NCBI RefSeq assembly: GCF_963924675.1
Contig: NC_089221.1
Coordinates: forward strand, 8,863,851-8,927,850
Direction: 5' to 3'
Length of the DNA stretch: 64,000 nt
DNA from: Phocoena phocoena
Taxonomy: Eukaryota > Chordata > Mammalia > Artiodactyla > Phocoenidae
Under the pieces are notes generated by a model. The model did not search any database and was not told the origin of the DNA. It worked only from the letters and a program-made list of their open reading frames with translations. Made by a program: the position numbers and the translations under genes. How positions within the stretch are numbered: the stretch's first letter is position 1; the number at the start of each line of letters is the position of its first letter. Shown here piece by piece: positions 32,070 through 43,233 of the stretch.

Positions 32070-32243
32070 CAGTGGTACTCAACCCGGGTGATGTGGGTTT
32101 GTCTGGAGACATTTCTGGTTGCCTCACTGGAAGGAGAAGCAGTACTGGCAGGTGGTGGGTGGAGGCAGGGATGCTACAATGCACAGGACAGCCCCACCGC
32201 GAAGAATTTTCCAGTCCAAAAGGTCGACAGTGCTGAGAACCCT
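32070..32243 (+). mobile_element. hAT-type MER element (subfamily unsure)
   Basis: Ends 'cagtggtactcaaccc' and 'tgctgagaaccct' are related inverted repeats. The body 'gtctggagacatttctggttg', 'ggcagggatgctacaatgcacagg' (in two parts) and 'cagccccaccgcgaagaat' is a widespread mammalian non-autonomous hAT. Confidence 0.75.
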
Positions 32244-32852
32244 ACTTTAGACCCAGGGCAAGGTGCTTCTATTTGTCTGTTTATATCTGCTCTTGTAGCC
32301 ATTCAATCAGGAATTATTCAATCAGGACGGACCTCTGAGACTCCACAGGCCCATGAAAGCTTAACAGAGATGCACGGGGATGTCGACTGACCACGTGGGA
32401 GGGCCCCAGCAATGCCCTGGGTGACCAACAGCTCGTGCTGTCAGGCAGTGGTCTTCAGAAAGGGTGCACACACCCTAGAGGCTGGGCAACAGTCATGGTA
32501 TAGAAGGAAAATATTAGAACTTTCTTTGATTAGGGTTCGAACAAGCTCTAGGCTCTCCCACCCGCTCCTGCCCAATGCTATCCCCCTAAGCATTCAAGAC
32601 AAGGAGGCTGCCCCAAACGGACCGGCTCAGAGGAGCTCCAGGAGGTCTTGTTGGCGGGGGAAGTGAGGTGCAGGACGGGGCCTGTGGGGCTCCCGCTGAG
32701 CAAGCAGTGGGGGGGAGCAGAAGAGTATGTCCTTCCCAGGATGCCCAGGAAACTGGACTGGCAGGTGACTCCGGAGATGGAGGAGGGGCTTGGAAACAAG
32801 TCACAGGTGGACAGGAAGTGGAGGTGAATCTGCACTCCGGGTATGTGTGCGA
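32244..32852. other. Unassigned DNA
   Basis: No repeat recognised. Two long minus-strand frames (to about 33143) run into the GA repeat and have low-complexity protein; rejected. Confidence 0.35.
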
Positions 32853-32853
32853 C

Positions 32854-32884
<31 letters not shown>

Positions 32885-32894
32885 AAGAGAGAGA
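32853..32894. repeat. GA dinucleotide microsatellite
   Basis: (GA)n with a few interruptions (ggga, aaag). Translated frames across it give RE/ERE or SLSLS strings, so open frames here are uninformative. Confidence 0.95.
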
Positions 32895-33062
32895 ACGATG
32901 CCTCCATGATGACAGCCTCTGCCTGTCAGTCCAGCCCAGCAGGTCAGGAGATGGTCCTGCATCCTGCTCCAGGCCGGCGCTCTCCCCTCTTTGTCTAAGC
33001 AGATCGGTGAAGGTTGATTTTGTTAACTGATGCCCCCGTCTTGAAGACACACCCACCGGAAG
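32895..33062. other. Short unassigned stretch
   Basis: Nothing recognised. Confidence 0.4.
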
Positions 33063-33235
33063 GTTGCTAGATAGAGTACTGGACATCCAGTCAAATTTGA
33101 ATTCTAGATAAACGATATTATGCTTAATATAAGTATATCTCAAATATTATATGGGGCATACACAAAAGTTATTCATTGTTGATCTGAAATTCCCATTTAA
33201 CAGGGCGTCCTGTGTTTCTAGCTACTAAATCTCCT
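33063..33235. mobile_element. Palindromic non-autonomous DNA element (MER53-like)
   Basis: Left arm 'ctggacatccagtcaaatttgaa' and right arm complement 'caggacgccctgttaaatggg' form a long imperfect palindrome centred near 33145. The text 'gaaattcccatttaacaggg' and 'ttctagctactaaatct' fits a known mammalian palindromic repeat. The family name is from memory. Confidence 0.6.
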
Positions 33236-33602
33236 CCACCCGCCTTACCCACAAGGCCTCCCCGCCAGGCTGCCCAAGCCCCAGACACGCAAACAAGGCA
33301 AGAGGGAAGAATGGTGCCTGGACGAGCGGCTGGTGGCTGGGCAGTCTCCGGGGACCCTGGCATAGCAGCTGTGTCATGTCTGCCCACTGAAACCACAGGC
33401 GCGGGAGTGGCCTGTGGTCTGGTGGGAACCACAGCATCTGTTTAGTTCAGTGCTGGGAGGTGCTTGCTATTTCCCTTCCAGTTTTCCAGTCTCTGTCGAG
33501 TGGGAAACATGGTTAATCCTGAAAAGGACAAGCCTGGAACACAAACGATCTGATTTCCAGCTGCAGAAAAGAACACATGATGGTGATGACACAGGTGTCT
33601 AA
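33236..33602. other. Unassigned DNA
   Basis: GC-rich; short frames only. Confidence 0.35.
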
Positions 33603-33893
33603 TCACTTATCCACAATTCTGAAATCCAAAAAGCCCTAAAAAGATGTTTGTGGTGAGTTTGGAGACAAAACCCATATTTGGAGGCAGAACTGATCTGAAC
33701 CAGTGTGGGGTTACGTTTAGCTTTTCTTTATCCCCCGTGGTGTGAATAGTGCCACCTGTTTATCAACAGGCATGATCCCATCCCTCTGAGGGTGATAAAC
33801 GAAGTTCAGGGTATGCCCCATCTACCTGAGGCCCCCCAAAGTGAACGCCCAAAACCCCGAAGTACTTTGTTGGATAAGGGATTGTACAACTGT
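33603..33893. mobile_element. Tigger-related non-autonomous DNA element
   Basis: Left end 'acttatccacaattctgaaatcc' (divided) and right end 'gttggataagggattgtac' have the inverted-repeat ends of a pogo-group MITE. Inside, 'ggagacaaaacccatatttgg' and 'caacaggcatgatcccatcc' are consistent. Confidence 0.55.
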
Positions 33894-33990
33894 AACAGCA
33901 GATATATTCTGAGCGCTCAGATTGTGGGAGTACCGTGCTAAATGCTTTATACATCCTCTCTCATCTAATCCCTACCATCCCCGAAATGGA
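33894..33990 (+). mobile_element. MIR SINE fragment
   Basis: 'gagtaccgtgctaaatgctttatacatcctctctcatctaatcc' in two overlapping landmarks; sense, central MIR. Confidence 0.6.
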
Positions 33991-34004
33991 TACATTTATT
34001 TTCA

Positions 34005-34215
34005 TTTTTGGCAAACTTAAAAAAAAATGAAAGTATAATATCTGCACGAAAAACACACATATCAAGGGCACAGCTGGAAGAATTATTACAAAGTGAGCAC
34101 ATGCCTGTAAAACCACCGCTCAGCTACATCCATCACCTGCCCCCCAGAGCCCTCCCATGCCCCACCGCGGTTATAACCCAACAAAGGTGACAGCTACCCA
34201 TCCATCATCAAAGAT
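34005..34215 (-). mobile_element. L1M fragment, antisense
   Basis: 'gaaagtataatatctgcacg', 'cacagctggaagaattattac', 'tgcctgtaaaaccaccgctc', 'gccctcccatgccccacc' follow old L1M antisense 3' sequence. A second, longer piece of the same region starts at 34480, so this is a separate copy or a duplicated end. Confidence 0.55.
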
Positions 34216-34229
34216 TCATTTGTCAAGTT

Positions 34230-34425
34230 AAAAAAAATGCTGTTATTTATTGAGCAATTACTATGAGCCAGGAACTATACTTATACTGGTTCTCACATTG
34301 ATTCTATCAGAGGGAGAGTAACCCCGATAATTCCATTCTACAAGTGAAAAGAAACCAGAGCTCAGAGATGTTTGTCCCTAAATAATTGTGCTAGTAGTTA
34401 ACAGAGATGGGGTACATTTTTCTTA
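34230..34425 (+). mobile_element. MIR SINE
   Basis: 'atttattgagcaattactatg', 'agccaggaactatacttatac', 'ctacaagtgaaaagaaacc', 'gagctcagagatgtttgtcc'. Confidence 0.75.
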
Positions 34426-34479
34426 ATTAAACTTTCTGTGGAGCATAATATTTTTACAAAAAATGTATGTCTTTAGAAA

Positions 34480-35090
34480 AGTGCATATCTTGTGAATTCA
34501 GCTCAATGAATTTCACAAACTGACCACACCCTTGCAACCAGCACCGAGATGGAGAAACAGAACATCATCAGAAACAGAAATAGCTCCCCCAGTCCCACGG
34601 GCCCCTGGCGCTCCCACCAAGGGTAACCGCTCTCCTGACCCTGACACCTTTGCCTGGCTTTGAGCTGTACGTAAATGGAATGAAACCGTATGTTCTCTTC
34701 GGTGTCTGAGTTTTCCTGCTGACATTCAGTTCATCAGGTCTCTCTGTATGGCTGTGTGAGGCTGGTGTGTACTGCTTTTTACTGCTGAGAATTCCATGGA
34801 TTGAGGCCACCACCATTCAGTCACCCACCCCCACTGGTGGTTACTGGGGACGTTGTCGAGTCTTGGCAATTAGCAGTAGTGCTGCTGTCTAAACCCCAGC
34901 ACCTGTGTCTGGAACACACGCTCACATTTCTGTTCAGCATGATCTTGGAGTGGGTCTGGGAATCACAGAGTGAGTCTGTATTTCGCCTTTTAAAAACTTT
35001 CAAAACAGTTTTCCAGAATGGTACCAAGTATACTTTTATACCCTTCATTTTACCGTTACCTATATTACACCCCCTCAATGCAAACCCAAT
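34480..35090 (-). mobile_element. L1M fragment, antisense
   Basis: 'ctcaatgaatttcacaaactg', 'ccttgcaaccagcaccgag', 'gtaaccgctctcctgaccc', 'gagaattccatggattgagg', 'ttttccagaatggtaccaag' are antisense old L1 3' sequence in order. Confidence 0.75.
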
Positions 35091-35133
35091 ATGTGTTAAG
35101 GTACAGGTTTTAACAAAAATAATTCATATGGGG

Positions 35134-35568
35134 TGCTTTGGGTTGCACTGTGTTCCCTCCACCCTGCTGCCGAATTCATATGTTAAAATCCTAACCCCCG
35201 GTACCTCAGAGTGTCGTGTAATCGATAGGGTCGCTGCAGATGTAATTAGTGAATCTGAGTTCACACTGGATAGAGTGGGCCTTGATGCAATACGGCTGGT
35301 GTCCTTATACAAAGTGGAAACTTGGACACGGGTACACAGGCATGAGAAGTTTGGGGTGATGCATCCACAAGCCCAGGAATGCCAAAGATCGCCAGTAAAC
35401 TCCCCGAAGCCAGAAGAGAGGCCTGGAGCAGATTCTCAGGAGGAATCAACACTGCCGACACCTTGATCTTGGCCTTCTAGCCTCAAGAACTGTGAGACAC
35501 TAAACTTCTGTTGTTTCAGCCGCTCAGTCTATAGTACTTTATTACTGCAGCCCCAGCAAACTAGTACA
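35134..35568 (+). mobile_element. MLT1 LTR (ERVL-MaLR)
   Basis: 'aattcatatgttaaaatcctaac', 'agatgtaattagtgaatctg', 'tggtgtccttatacaaagtgg', 'tgccgacaccttgatcttgg', 'tctgttgtttcagccgctc' and 'agcaaactagtaca'. Sense, near full length. Flanks 'tgggg' and 'tggag' may be the decayed 5-bp target duplication. Confidence 0.9.
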
Positions 35569-36215
35569 TGGAGTGATTAGTCCCTTTTAGAAAGATGCCT
35601 GTTTGGTAAAGAATGCTCGTCACAGCATCCTCGAGGTAGCCTGATTAGCTATTGTGCTTACAATATGTTCTGCCTTTTAATTTGATTCAGGAAGCCATGT
35701 AATGCATAATTTGTTATATTTCTGAATGCTTGAAGTGAACATAAGACATGACTAGGATGATAATGGAAAGTGAGCTGATTCTGGTCAGCAAGCCTCGGTA
35801 CACGTGGCCTGGGCTGATAAGTGGGCACCCACCCACTGGGTCAGGCTCTAGGAATAGCAGATGGGTGTGTCTGGCCTTTCAGGGTGCTCATCTACCAGGC
35901 CGCCTTCTCCCTGTCACCCCTCGGCACAGACCCCTCGGAGGATGGCCATCTTCAAGGGCGATTAGGCCTCGGCTGGTAGCCGTGTTTTCCCTTAGCGGAG
36001 AGCTCGTCTGCCCTGAAGTCTCCCAGCAACCCGACCCCAGGGGAGTTTCTCTGGAAGGTTGAGAGGAGGAGGGGTCTCTTCCCTGGGGTCCGAGCTCACA
36101 TCCTCCATCTGGAATCACAGACTTGGGATGTTCTCTTTCTCAGAGCACATGGCCCAGAACTGAGCTAAAAATAGAGCAATTTCTTAAAATCACGCAACGC
36201 TGTGATTACAGAGTA
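35569..36215. other. Unassigned DNA with a MEF2-type motif
   Basis: Nothing recognised as a gene or repeat. CTAAAAATAG at 36165-36174 repeats the MEF2-core motif seen at 16383. Confidence 0.35.
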
Positions 36216-36614
36216 TGTTAGTTTCCTGTGGCTGCTGTCGCGAAGTGCCGCAGTCTGGGGGTCATAAAAGAGCAGACGTTTTTTCCTGACACAGTTCTGG
36301 AGGTGAGAAGTCCCCAATTGACAGAGACACACTCCCTCTGCAGTCTCCTGGGAAGGGTCCTCCCTTCCCTCTGCGAATCCTTGTGGCTGCCAGCAATCCT
36401 TGGTGCTCCTTGATTTAAGCCACATCACTGCAATCTCTGCTTTTGTTTTCACAAGGCCTTCTCCTCTTTTTCCTCTTTTCATAAGGACACCACCCTCACC
36501 CAGGATGATGTCAACTAACCGGATCCCATCTGCAAAGACCCTATTTCCAAATAAGGTCCCATTCAAGGTTCCGAGTAGGCCTGAATCTGGGGAGACACCA
36601 TTCAACCCTGTACA
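36216..36614 (-). mobile_element. MLT1 LTR, antisense
   Basis: 'tgttagtttcctgtggctgc', 'acacagttctggaggtgagaag', 'tttcataaggacaccaccc' and 'aagaccctatttccaaataagg'. Confidence 0.9.
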
Positions 36615-36661
36615 CAGAATACTCCCTGCTTTGAAGTAAAGTTTTTACTCTATTAAATGAA

Positions 36662-36760
36662 TTTTTTTTTTTTGGCCAAGCCACACGGCTTGCAGAATCT
36701 TTCAGTTCCCTGACCAGGGGTTGAACCTGGGCCACAGTGAAAGCACCAAGGGAATTCCCT
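36662..36760 (-). mobile_element. Short CHR-type SINE, antisense, internally deleted
   Basis: T-run, 'ggccaagccacacggcttgcag', 'ccctgaccaggggttgaacc', 'gtgaaagcaccaagggaattcc'. About 20 bases between 'agcacc' and 'aagggaattcc' are missing compared with the copy at 25805-25937. Confidence 0.8.
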
Positions 36761-37738
36761 ATATCTGCTACATTTAGGAATCTCTTGCTCCAGTGCCTTG
36801 AACTTGGATAGTTTAGAAATTCAGAGAACATTTGCGTATCAGAGTGACCGCTGTCTGCTAGTGGCTTTATGTCATGTGAGTCTATTTCTCACTCATGTGA
36901 CATTCAGAATGAATGACCCTGATGAACAGGTGGTGTCCGCCTGAGCAGGATTTGGGGACCCCAGGTCCTTCCGTTTCCACTTCGGTTCCAAGGTCCCCTC
37001 GCTCGTCTGCTTCCAGCCGCGGAGGGAAGGGCCTGGGGACATGGGGGCTGTTACATTGGCCCAGGCCTGGGCGCGTTGCCCACCACGTCCCTGCCCATCC
37101 TGCGGGCACAGGCCACACGGAGGAGCAAAGGAAGCCGGGAAGTGCCATGTGGCCATGGGCTGTGAGGAGGAGGGGAGTGCAGGGGAGGACCACAGCTGGA
37201 CTGGCAACTCAGGGTGGCTCCTGAGGGCAGGTCCTCTCAGACGGAATTCTCCTTCTGCTTCTTCCCTTCGTTCTTCTCTCCATTTTTTGAAGCACCGGCT
37301 GGTCTCTAGTCAGAGTTCGAGTCTCCCTACTCTGTAGTCCTAGCCCCTTGGACACCAACGTGCAAAGAGCAAAGGAGCACCTCCCTTGTAACGGGGGCTC
37401 TGAATGGATCAAACCCTAAAGGAACATGTTCTGGACACGGCCTGAGTGGCTCTGGACAGCCTGGACCAGCAAGCACCTGTGGGCCTGGAGAGCTTCATGT
37501 GCTTCATGGTAACTCTGCCACCAGTGCCCACTAGGAGCTCCAGGACCCTGCGCCTCCGGTGTTTCAGGGAGAAGCTGGTGTGAGGGAGCCGGGGCCCAGG
37601 TAACCCAGACAGAGTGCTTGGGACCACACCTGGGCACGGCTGCTCTGAGTAAACTCACTCTCTCACTTGCCTTGCTGGTGGACTTCAAACTGCCACGCAA
37701 GGCCAAGGTGCAACCAGCCCTTAAAAATGGAACAAAAC
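36761..37738. other. Unassigned DNA
   Basis: GC-rich 36930-37640 with overlapping frames on both strands. No domain, CpG island or repeat recognised. Confidence 0.35.
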
Positions 37739-37950
37739 GGGCTTCCCTGGTGGCGCAGTTGTTGAGAGTCCGCCTGCCGATGCCGGGGACACGGGTTCGT
37801 GACCCGGTCCGGGAGGATCCCACATGCCACAGAGCGGCTGGGTCTGTGAGCCATGGCCGCTGAGCCTGCGTGTCCGGAGCCTGTGCTCCGCAGCGGGAGA
37901 GGCCACAGCAGTGAAAGGCCTGTGTACCACAGAAAAAAAAAAAAAAAAAA
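37739..37950 (+). mobile_element. CHR-2-type SINE
   Basis: 'gggcttccctggtggcgcag', 'gggttcgtgacccggtccgg', 'ccatggccgctgagcctgc', A-tail. Target duplication GGAACAAAA at 37729-37737 and 37951-37959. Confidence 0.95.
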
Positions 37951-38239
37951 GGAACAAAATAGAACCGAATAGAAAAATACTAGGGTGCATAGAACACAGT
38001 ACACGAAAGCACTGTTTCAGGAAACTTCTATACATATCCGTTCCAGGTCGTGATGTAAAACATTTCTTACCAGGTGTTGCAATCAAAACCATTTGAAAGC
38101 CCGGGGTCTGTGTAGAAGAATTTGAAAGTAGATGATGAAAACACACACCAGGGATGTAATAATGATTTTGTAGACTTTAGAAATGCTTTGTGTGGCCTGG
38201 CAGGAGGGGTGGTGTGATGTGAAGGAAGAGCCTGGCCTA
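37951..38239. other. Short unassigned stretch
   Basis: A-rich beginning, then nothing recognised. Confidence 0.4.
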
Positions 38240-38560
38240 GTCTGAATTGTGGCAGGACCGCCCCCCCACCCCAGAGGTGCTTGTGAAGGTTACTTCATTT
38301 CCCTGAGCCTCCATCTTCTCATCTGTAAAATGGGCTAAATAACTACCTCAGTGAGGAGGGGGAGACGGTGAAATAACTGCTCCCGTTTATTGAGTGCTTC
38401 CCGTCCCAGGCCTTGTTCTGGGCATCCTCAGATGGATGTAACCTCAGCCCTTCTTTACAACTGTCCTCTGATTAGGTACTAGTTCTGTGAGGTCTACTGG
38501 TACAGACAAGGAAACTGTGGCACAGACAGGCCAAGCACCTTGCCCGAATGAGTTGCTGTA
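38240..38560. mobile_element. Two MIR pieces in opposite orientation
   Basis: 38270-38355 ('acttcatttccctgagcctcc', 'catctgtaaaatgggctaaat') is antisense MIR. 38370-38560 ('cccgtttattgagtgcttcc', 'gacaaggaaactgtggcac', 'ggccaagcaccttgccc') is sense MIR. Confidence 0.7.
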
Positions 38561-39429
38561 CATAAAAATGCCTGATACAGTGGTTGGCACATGGTAGTGA
38601 ACAAATTTTAATTTCCTTACTGTTAATTTTGTTCTAAATGCTTTAAGGGATCCTTAAATATAGTCAGATGGACAAGCTGGTGGAAGGCAGTGTGAGATAC
38701 TGGCTAGAAACTGCCAGAAAGCCACTCTTAGAGGGCCCTGGAGGTGTGAGGTTAGACCTCCCTCGCCGTGAGGCATTAGAAACTACGGCTGCTGGGGCAG
38801 GAGGGCAGAGGGTCCCTGCCGCCCTGTTGGGAAACCTGACTTTTCATCATCAGAGGAACCGGACGGAGAATTGGGAGGAGGGGGGCCCTCCCTTCTGCCC
38901 CTTAGGGGAAGACTCAGCAGTGACTCCTAGAAGGAAAGATAATGATGAGCATGGTTGCCAATAAACACTTTATTACAGGCTTTGAAAGATTAGAGACCCA
39001 GGAACCCCCAGCCCCACTCCGTACCCATCATCTGAAATCCACACTGCCTCTAAGAAAAAGATTATGATACAAACGCAGCTGCAGAAGGCCCCGCCTCCCA
39101 CCCACACGGCCACCCCCTGCCCCTCCAGGGGACAGGAGAGTTGAGTCCCTCCACAGGAGTCAGACAAGTCATTAGACCAAACTGTAAGAGGCAATTACAT
39201 CTTTGTTTCTCAGAATCTGTAAACAGAGAGCAGCCGATGGTTGCATCACACCGCTCTGGGGACGCTGGGACATTTGCTCTGAACACAAAAGCAGGGTGTA
39301 TTAAGTTGGAGTGGAAATGCTTCATCCACGGTTACTGGGAAGAAGCCTTGCCCAGAGAGATGCTTCCACTCAGACTGGCGCCTCCTGGCCCTGGTCCAAC
39401 ACAGGCTTGTACCAAACAATCCTTCTACA
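38561..39429. other. Unassigned DNA
   Basis: Nothing recognised. Short frames in 38668-38964 and 39062-39446 lack domains. Confidence 0.35.
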
Positions 39430-39600
39430 TCATCTTAATGACATAAGGTACTCATGCCATATATTAGCACAGCACTTTGCATAGGAATTATCCATAACCA
39501 TTATAGACCCCATGACTTGTTTTGATTTCATCAACAAAACGCAATCATTTACCCCTTGCACAGTGCCCGACACATACTGGGCATACAATGAACATGGGAT
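39430..39600 (-). mobile_element. MIR-like fragment, antisense
   Basis: 'agcacagcactttgcatagg' and 'cacagtgcccgacacatactgggcatacaatgaa' (split by reading) are antisense MIR landmarks. They account for part of a 205-codon minus frame (39430-40047), which is therefore not a gene. Confidence 0.5.
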
Positions 39601-40407
39601 AAAAATATAACATACGCAATTATATAATAATAAAAATAATAAGGTCGGAGCTAACTTGTTAGAGAACTTTTTTCTGCTCCCTGTTGTACCTGTGGAAACA
39701 CCCCAGGGGGTACTCCTGTCTTGAGATGGCTGCCTCCCCAGTTGACCTGGAAAGAGTATCACCGCAAAGGTTACACTCTGGTCCTCAGGACAGGTGGGGG
39801 CAGAGGCTGGGTCAGAGGAGGAGAAATCAAGGACCCTCCTGCATGCGCCCTGAGCCTGCACGCCAGGGAAGGGATGCTCCAAGGTGCTGGACCCTGGGCC
39901 CCCATCTTCTCCCCACCCCAGCCGGAGCAGGTTTGCTCCTAGCCCAAGTGCCCCGCTGGACTCAGCTGCAGTAGGACCACAGCTCCAGAGCTCGTGGGTG
40001 GGTTTGGGGTCCGGAGTCCCCAGAATGTGGGGCGTCAGTGGACACACTTGTCTCTGAGGGGAGTGGGCAGGTCAGAGGGGCCCAGACTGGGCTGAGGTTG
40101 CAGGGGAATCAGCTCTCCCTGACTGCTCACTGGGGGTGACACCCCTGTTCTGTCCCCCAGCCTCAGCCTCATCTACCCTCAGATGGGAGCAGAGCCTGAG
40201 TGCAAAGAGCTCTGCCCATGACCTCACTTCCTGAGAAGCCTGTGCAACAGGAGGCCCCGTGTCTGGATGCAGATGGCTTCTCACATCCTGTGGGCAGCGT
40301 TGCTGCAAAGCCAGGTCCCTAGATCCTCACAGAGCAGGAGGAGAGCAAAGAATGAGGCTACGGGGCCGAGTGATAGTTGGGAACTGTCCTTCTATCCATT
40401 TCAGGAG
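39601..40407. other. Unassigned DNA
   Basis: AT-rich to 39650, then GC-rich. No gene or repeat recognised. Confidence 0.35.
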
Positions 40408-40768
40408 GCATTTTAGTTTGCTTGGGCTGCCAAAACAGAATACCATAGACTGGGGCGTTTAAACAACAGAAATTTATTTTGCACAGTCTGGAGGCTGGAA
40501 GTCCAAGATCAAGGTGTCGGCAGGGTTGGTTTCTCCAAAGGACTCTCTCCTTCTCTCTGTGTCCTCCAGTGACCTTTCCACTGTGCATGTGTACCCTGGT
40601 GTCTCTTCCTCTTCTTAAAAAGATTCCAGTCATGTTGGATTAGGGCCCCATCTTTAAGACCGCATTTAATCTTAATTACTTCTTTAGAGGCCCCATCTTC
40701 AAATGCAGTCCCATTGGTTTTAGGGTTCAACACTTGAATTTTGGGGGCACACAATTCAGTCCATAATG
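40408..40768 (-). mobile_element. MLT1-like LTR, antisense
   Basis: 'ttttagtttgcttgggctgcc', 'aacaacagaaatttattttgc', 'aaggtgtcggcagggttgg', 'ttggattagggccccatct' and 'cacaattcagtccataatg'. ERVL-MaLR group; the MLT1-versus-relative split is uncertain. Confidence 0.85.
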
Positions 40769-41214
40769 AGAGGAAAATAACTTCCGAGTGGCTCCCAAAG
40801 GCTTTTGGGCTGTCTTTTGGGTAAAATGTCCAAACTCCATCGCATGCTACGTGGCACATGCATTTAAATCAGGATGTATGGCAGCAGCACATCTTTCACC
40901 AGTTCAGGCCTTTAGTAACCAAGAAAACTTCACTCCTGGCACTGCTGCTCTCTTTAGCAAATCAGCCTCTGCCTCACCCTGGGCTGGGGCTAGAGCTCAC
41001 GGCGGTGGGTGCCGTGCCTGATGCCCAGGGGCTCGCTGCCATGCCAGGCATGGCCCATGCTTGTCTTCCACCCGGGAGGGCTCTAGACAGGAGTGCAATG
41101 GAAGGCTGTGACCCCCACATGCCGCTAACAAGCCCCCGCCCAGCCCTTCCCCCTCCATTCTTTCACCCGGAGAATTCCTATGTAAAGTGCTGTGTAGTCT
41201 CAGTTTCCAACTTC
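40769..41214. other. Unassigned DNA
   Basis: GC-rich; overlapping frames 40788-41277 show no domain. Confidence 0.35.
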
Positions 41215-42090
41215 TTCCAAAGGGACCACTGTGTTGGGGGTATCCCCAAGTCCACCGTTAGGTTCAATATTCACTAGAAGGACTCACAGGACTAAGCAAA
41301 GCTATTGTATTTATGCTTGCGGTTTATTACAGTGAAAACACAGATTAAAATCAGCAAAGGGAAAAGGCACATAGGACAGAATCCAGGAGAGGGCAGGGAC
41401 ATGCTTCCAGCCATCCTCTCCCTTGGATTTACATGCACAGTGCTTAATTCCCCCAGCAATGAAGCGTGACAACGCTCACCAAGTGTTGTCAACCAGAGAA
41501 GCTCACCTGAGCCTTGGGGTCTTGGGTTTCTATTGGGGTCAGTCACGTAGGCATGCTGTGCTCCGTGACTGACCCAGCTCCTCAAACCCCAGCCCACCAG
41601 AGGTTAAACTGATACCGCATAGCCCACAGCCTCAGGCATAAAATAACCGGTGTTCACCGTAAGTCATGCCGTTAGCATAAATCATTTGGCAGGGCCCAGG
41701 GCCTCAGACATACAAAGGCACTCTTATTGGGAAGGATATTCTAAGGGCTCAGAGGTCATCTCCCAGGGGCCAATCAAGAACCACGTGCAGGGTAGCCGGG
41801 TCTGCTGAGTCACTCCTTTACTGCAGGGGTCCCCAGCCCCGGGGCCGTGGACCGTTACCAGTCCGCGGCCTTGCACGGCATGAGGTGATCGGCGGACGAG
41901 CAAGCTGCCGCTACCCATCGCTCTCGTGGCTCGCGTTACCGCCTGAACACCCTCTCCTCCCTGCGTCCGTGGAAAAATTGTCTTCCACGAAACCGGAACC
42001 TGGTGCCAAAAATGTTGGGGACTTCTGCTTTACTGCATAGCCAGCATCCCTAAATCCCTCTGGCTGGGAGATTTAGGAGCTGCTACCATC
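41215..42090 (-). mobile_element. MER21-like LTR (ERVL), antisense, split by a DNA transposon
   Basis: 'caatattcactagaaggactc', 'cagcaaagggaaaaggcacat', 'cttaattcccccagcaatg', 'ggtttctattggggtcagtc' match the antisense MER21 group. The sequence resumes after the element at 41824-42027. The right boundary is approximate. Confidence 0.65.
41824..42027 (+). mobile_element. MER1-like hAT-Charlie element with intact target duplication
   Basis: Terminal inverted repeats CAGGGGTCCCCA and TTGGGGACTTCTG. Body 'ggggccgtggaccgttacc', 'tgccgctacccatcgctc', 'ccacgaaaccggaacctgg'. Perfect 8-bp target duplication CTTTACTG at 41816-41823 and 42028-42035, the size produced by hAT transposases. 204 bp with no coding capacity. 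Confidence 0.93.
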
Positions 42091-42515
42091 AGTGCCAGAG
42101 GTTATCAATCTGATTCATTTTTGCCAGTATGATTTGGGAAAAATTATATGTTTTTATCCTAATTTCAATTTGTTTGATTATCAGTGAAGCAGGTCAACCC
42201 TCTACGCATTTCATTGCCGTTTGGATTTCTTCTGTACTTTGCTTAGTTATTTAATTATTTATGTATATGTTGGGTCATTTATATTTTTTCTTTATAGGAG
42301 GCCTGATGCATTGTGCATATTAGTTTTTTGTCACATGTTGAAAATAGTTTTCTTTTAACTTGTTTTTGGTGAACTACATGGAAATATATAATTTTTAGGT
42401 AGTCAGTTAGTCAATCTCTTCTTTCATAATTTTAGACGTTAGGGGTAGGATGAGAAAGGCTTTCTTCTCCCTGTACTATTCACTCTCCATCATTTCTTCT
42501 CATGCTTTATTTTTA

Positions 42516-42725
42516 TTTATTTATTTATTTTTTGCGTTATGCGGGCCTCTCACTGTTGCGGCCTCTCCCGTTGCGGAGCACAGGCTCCGGACGCGCAGGC
42601 TCAGCGGCCATGGCTCACGGGCCTAGCCGCTCCGCGGCATGTGGGATCTTCCCGGACCGGGGCACGAACCCGTGTCCCCTGCATCAGCAGGCGGACTCTC
42701 AACCACTGCGCCACCAGGGAAGCCC
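42516..42725 (-). mobile_element. CHR-2-type SINE with a 20-bp target duplication
   Basis: (TTTA)n tail, 'gcgttatgcgggcctctcac', 'ctcagcggccatggctcacg', end 'ccaccagggaagccc'. Direct repeats of 20 bases, starting CTTCTCATGC and without a mismatch, lie at 42496-42515 and 42726-42745. High CpG retention; apparently young. Confidence 0.96.
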
Positions 42726-42790
42726 CTTCTCATGCTTTATTTTTAAACACTTAAAATATTTGACCTTCTGGAATATTTTATTGTATATGA

Positions 42791-43233
42791 TGTTAATTTC
42801 CTAGGGCTGCTGTAATAAATTACCACAAACTGGCTGGCTCAAAACAATAACAGATTTATTCTTTCACAGTTCTGGATGCTAGGAGGGTGACTCAAGGGGC
42901 TGGTCGGCAGGGCTGTGCTTTTTCTGAAGGCTCTCGGGGAGAATCTATTCCACGCCCGCTTTCCCAGCTTCCGGTGTTGTGGGCAATCCTTGGCCTCCCT
43001 TGGCTTGTAGACGCATCACTCCAATCTTTGCCTCCGTCTTCCTGTGTGTTTCTGTCCGTGTCTCTCCTCTTCTTACAAGGACATTGGTCCTGTTGGATTA
43101 GAGCTCACCCTAGTGATCTCATCTGAACTTGATTCCATCTGCAAAGACCCTATTCCCAAATAAGATCGCACTCACAAGTTCCAGGGGTTAGGACTTCAGC
43201 GTATGTTTTTAGGAAACACAATTCAAACCATAA
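42791..43233 (-). mobile_element. MLT1 LTR, antisense, inside L1
   Basis: 'tgttaatttcctagggctgctg', 'taaattaccacaaactggctgg', 'gaccctattcccaaataag' and 'cacaattcaaaccataa'. 5-bp target duplication TATGA at 42786-42790 and 43234-43238. Confidence 0.92.

Noticed and set aside
32586..33143. A 185-codon minus-strand frame rich in serine and leucine
   Set aside because: It includes the GA microsatellite (SLSLS string) and shares bases with other frames.
34801..35466. A 221-codon plus-strand frame
   Set aside because: It crosses antisense L1M sequence and an MLT1 LTR; no domain, and both parts are explained as repeats.
39430..40047. A 205-codon minus-strand frame
   Set aside because: Its C-terminal third is MIR-like sequence and the rest has no domain or splice context.
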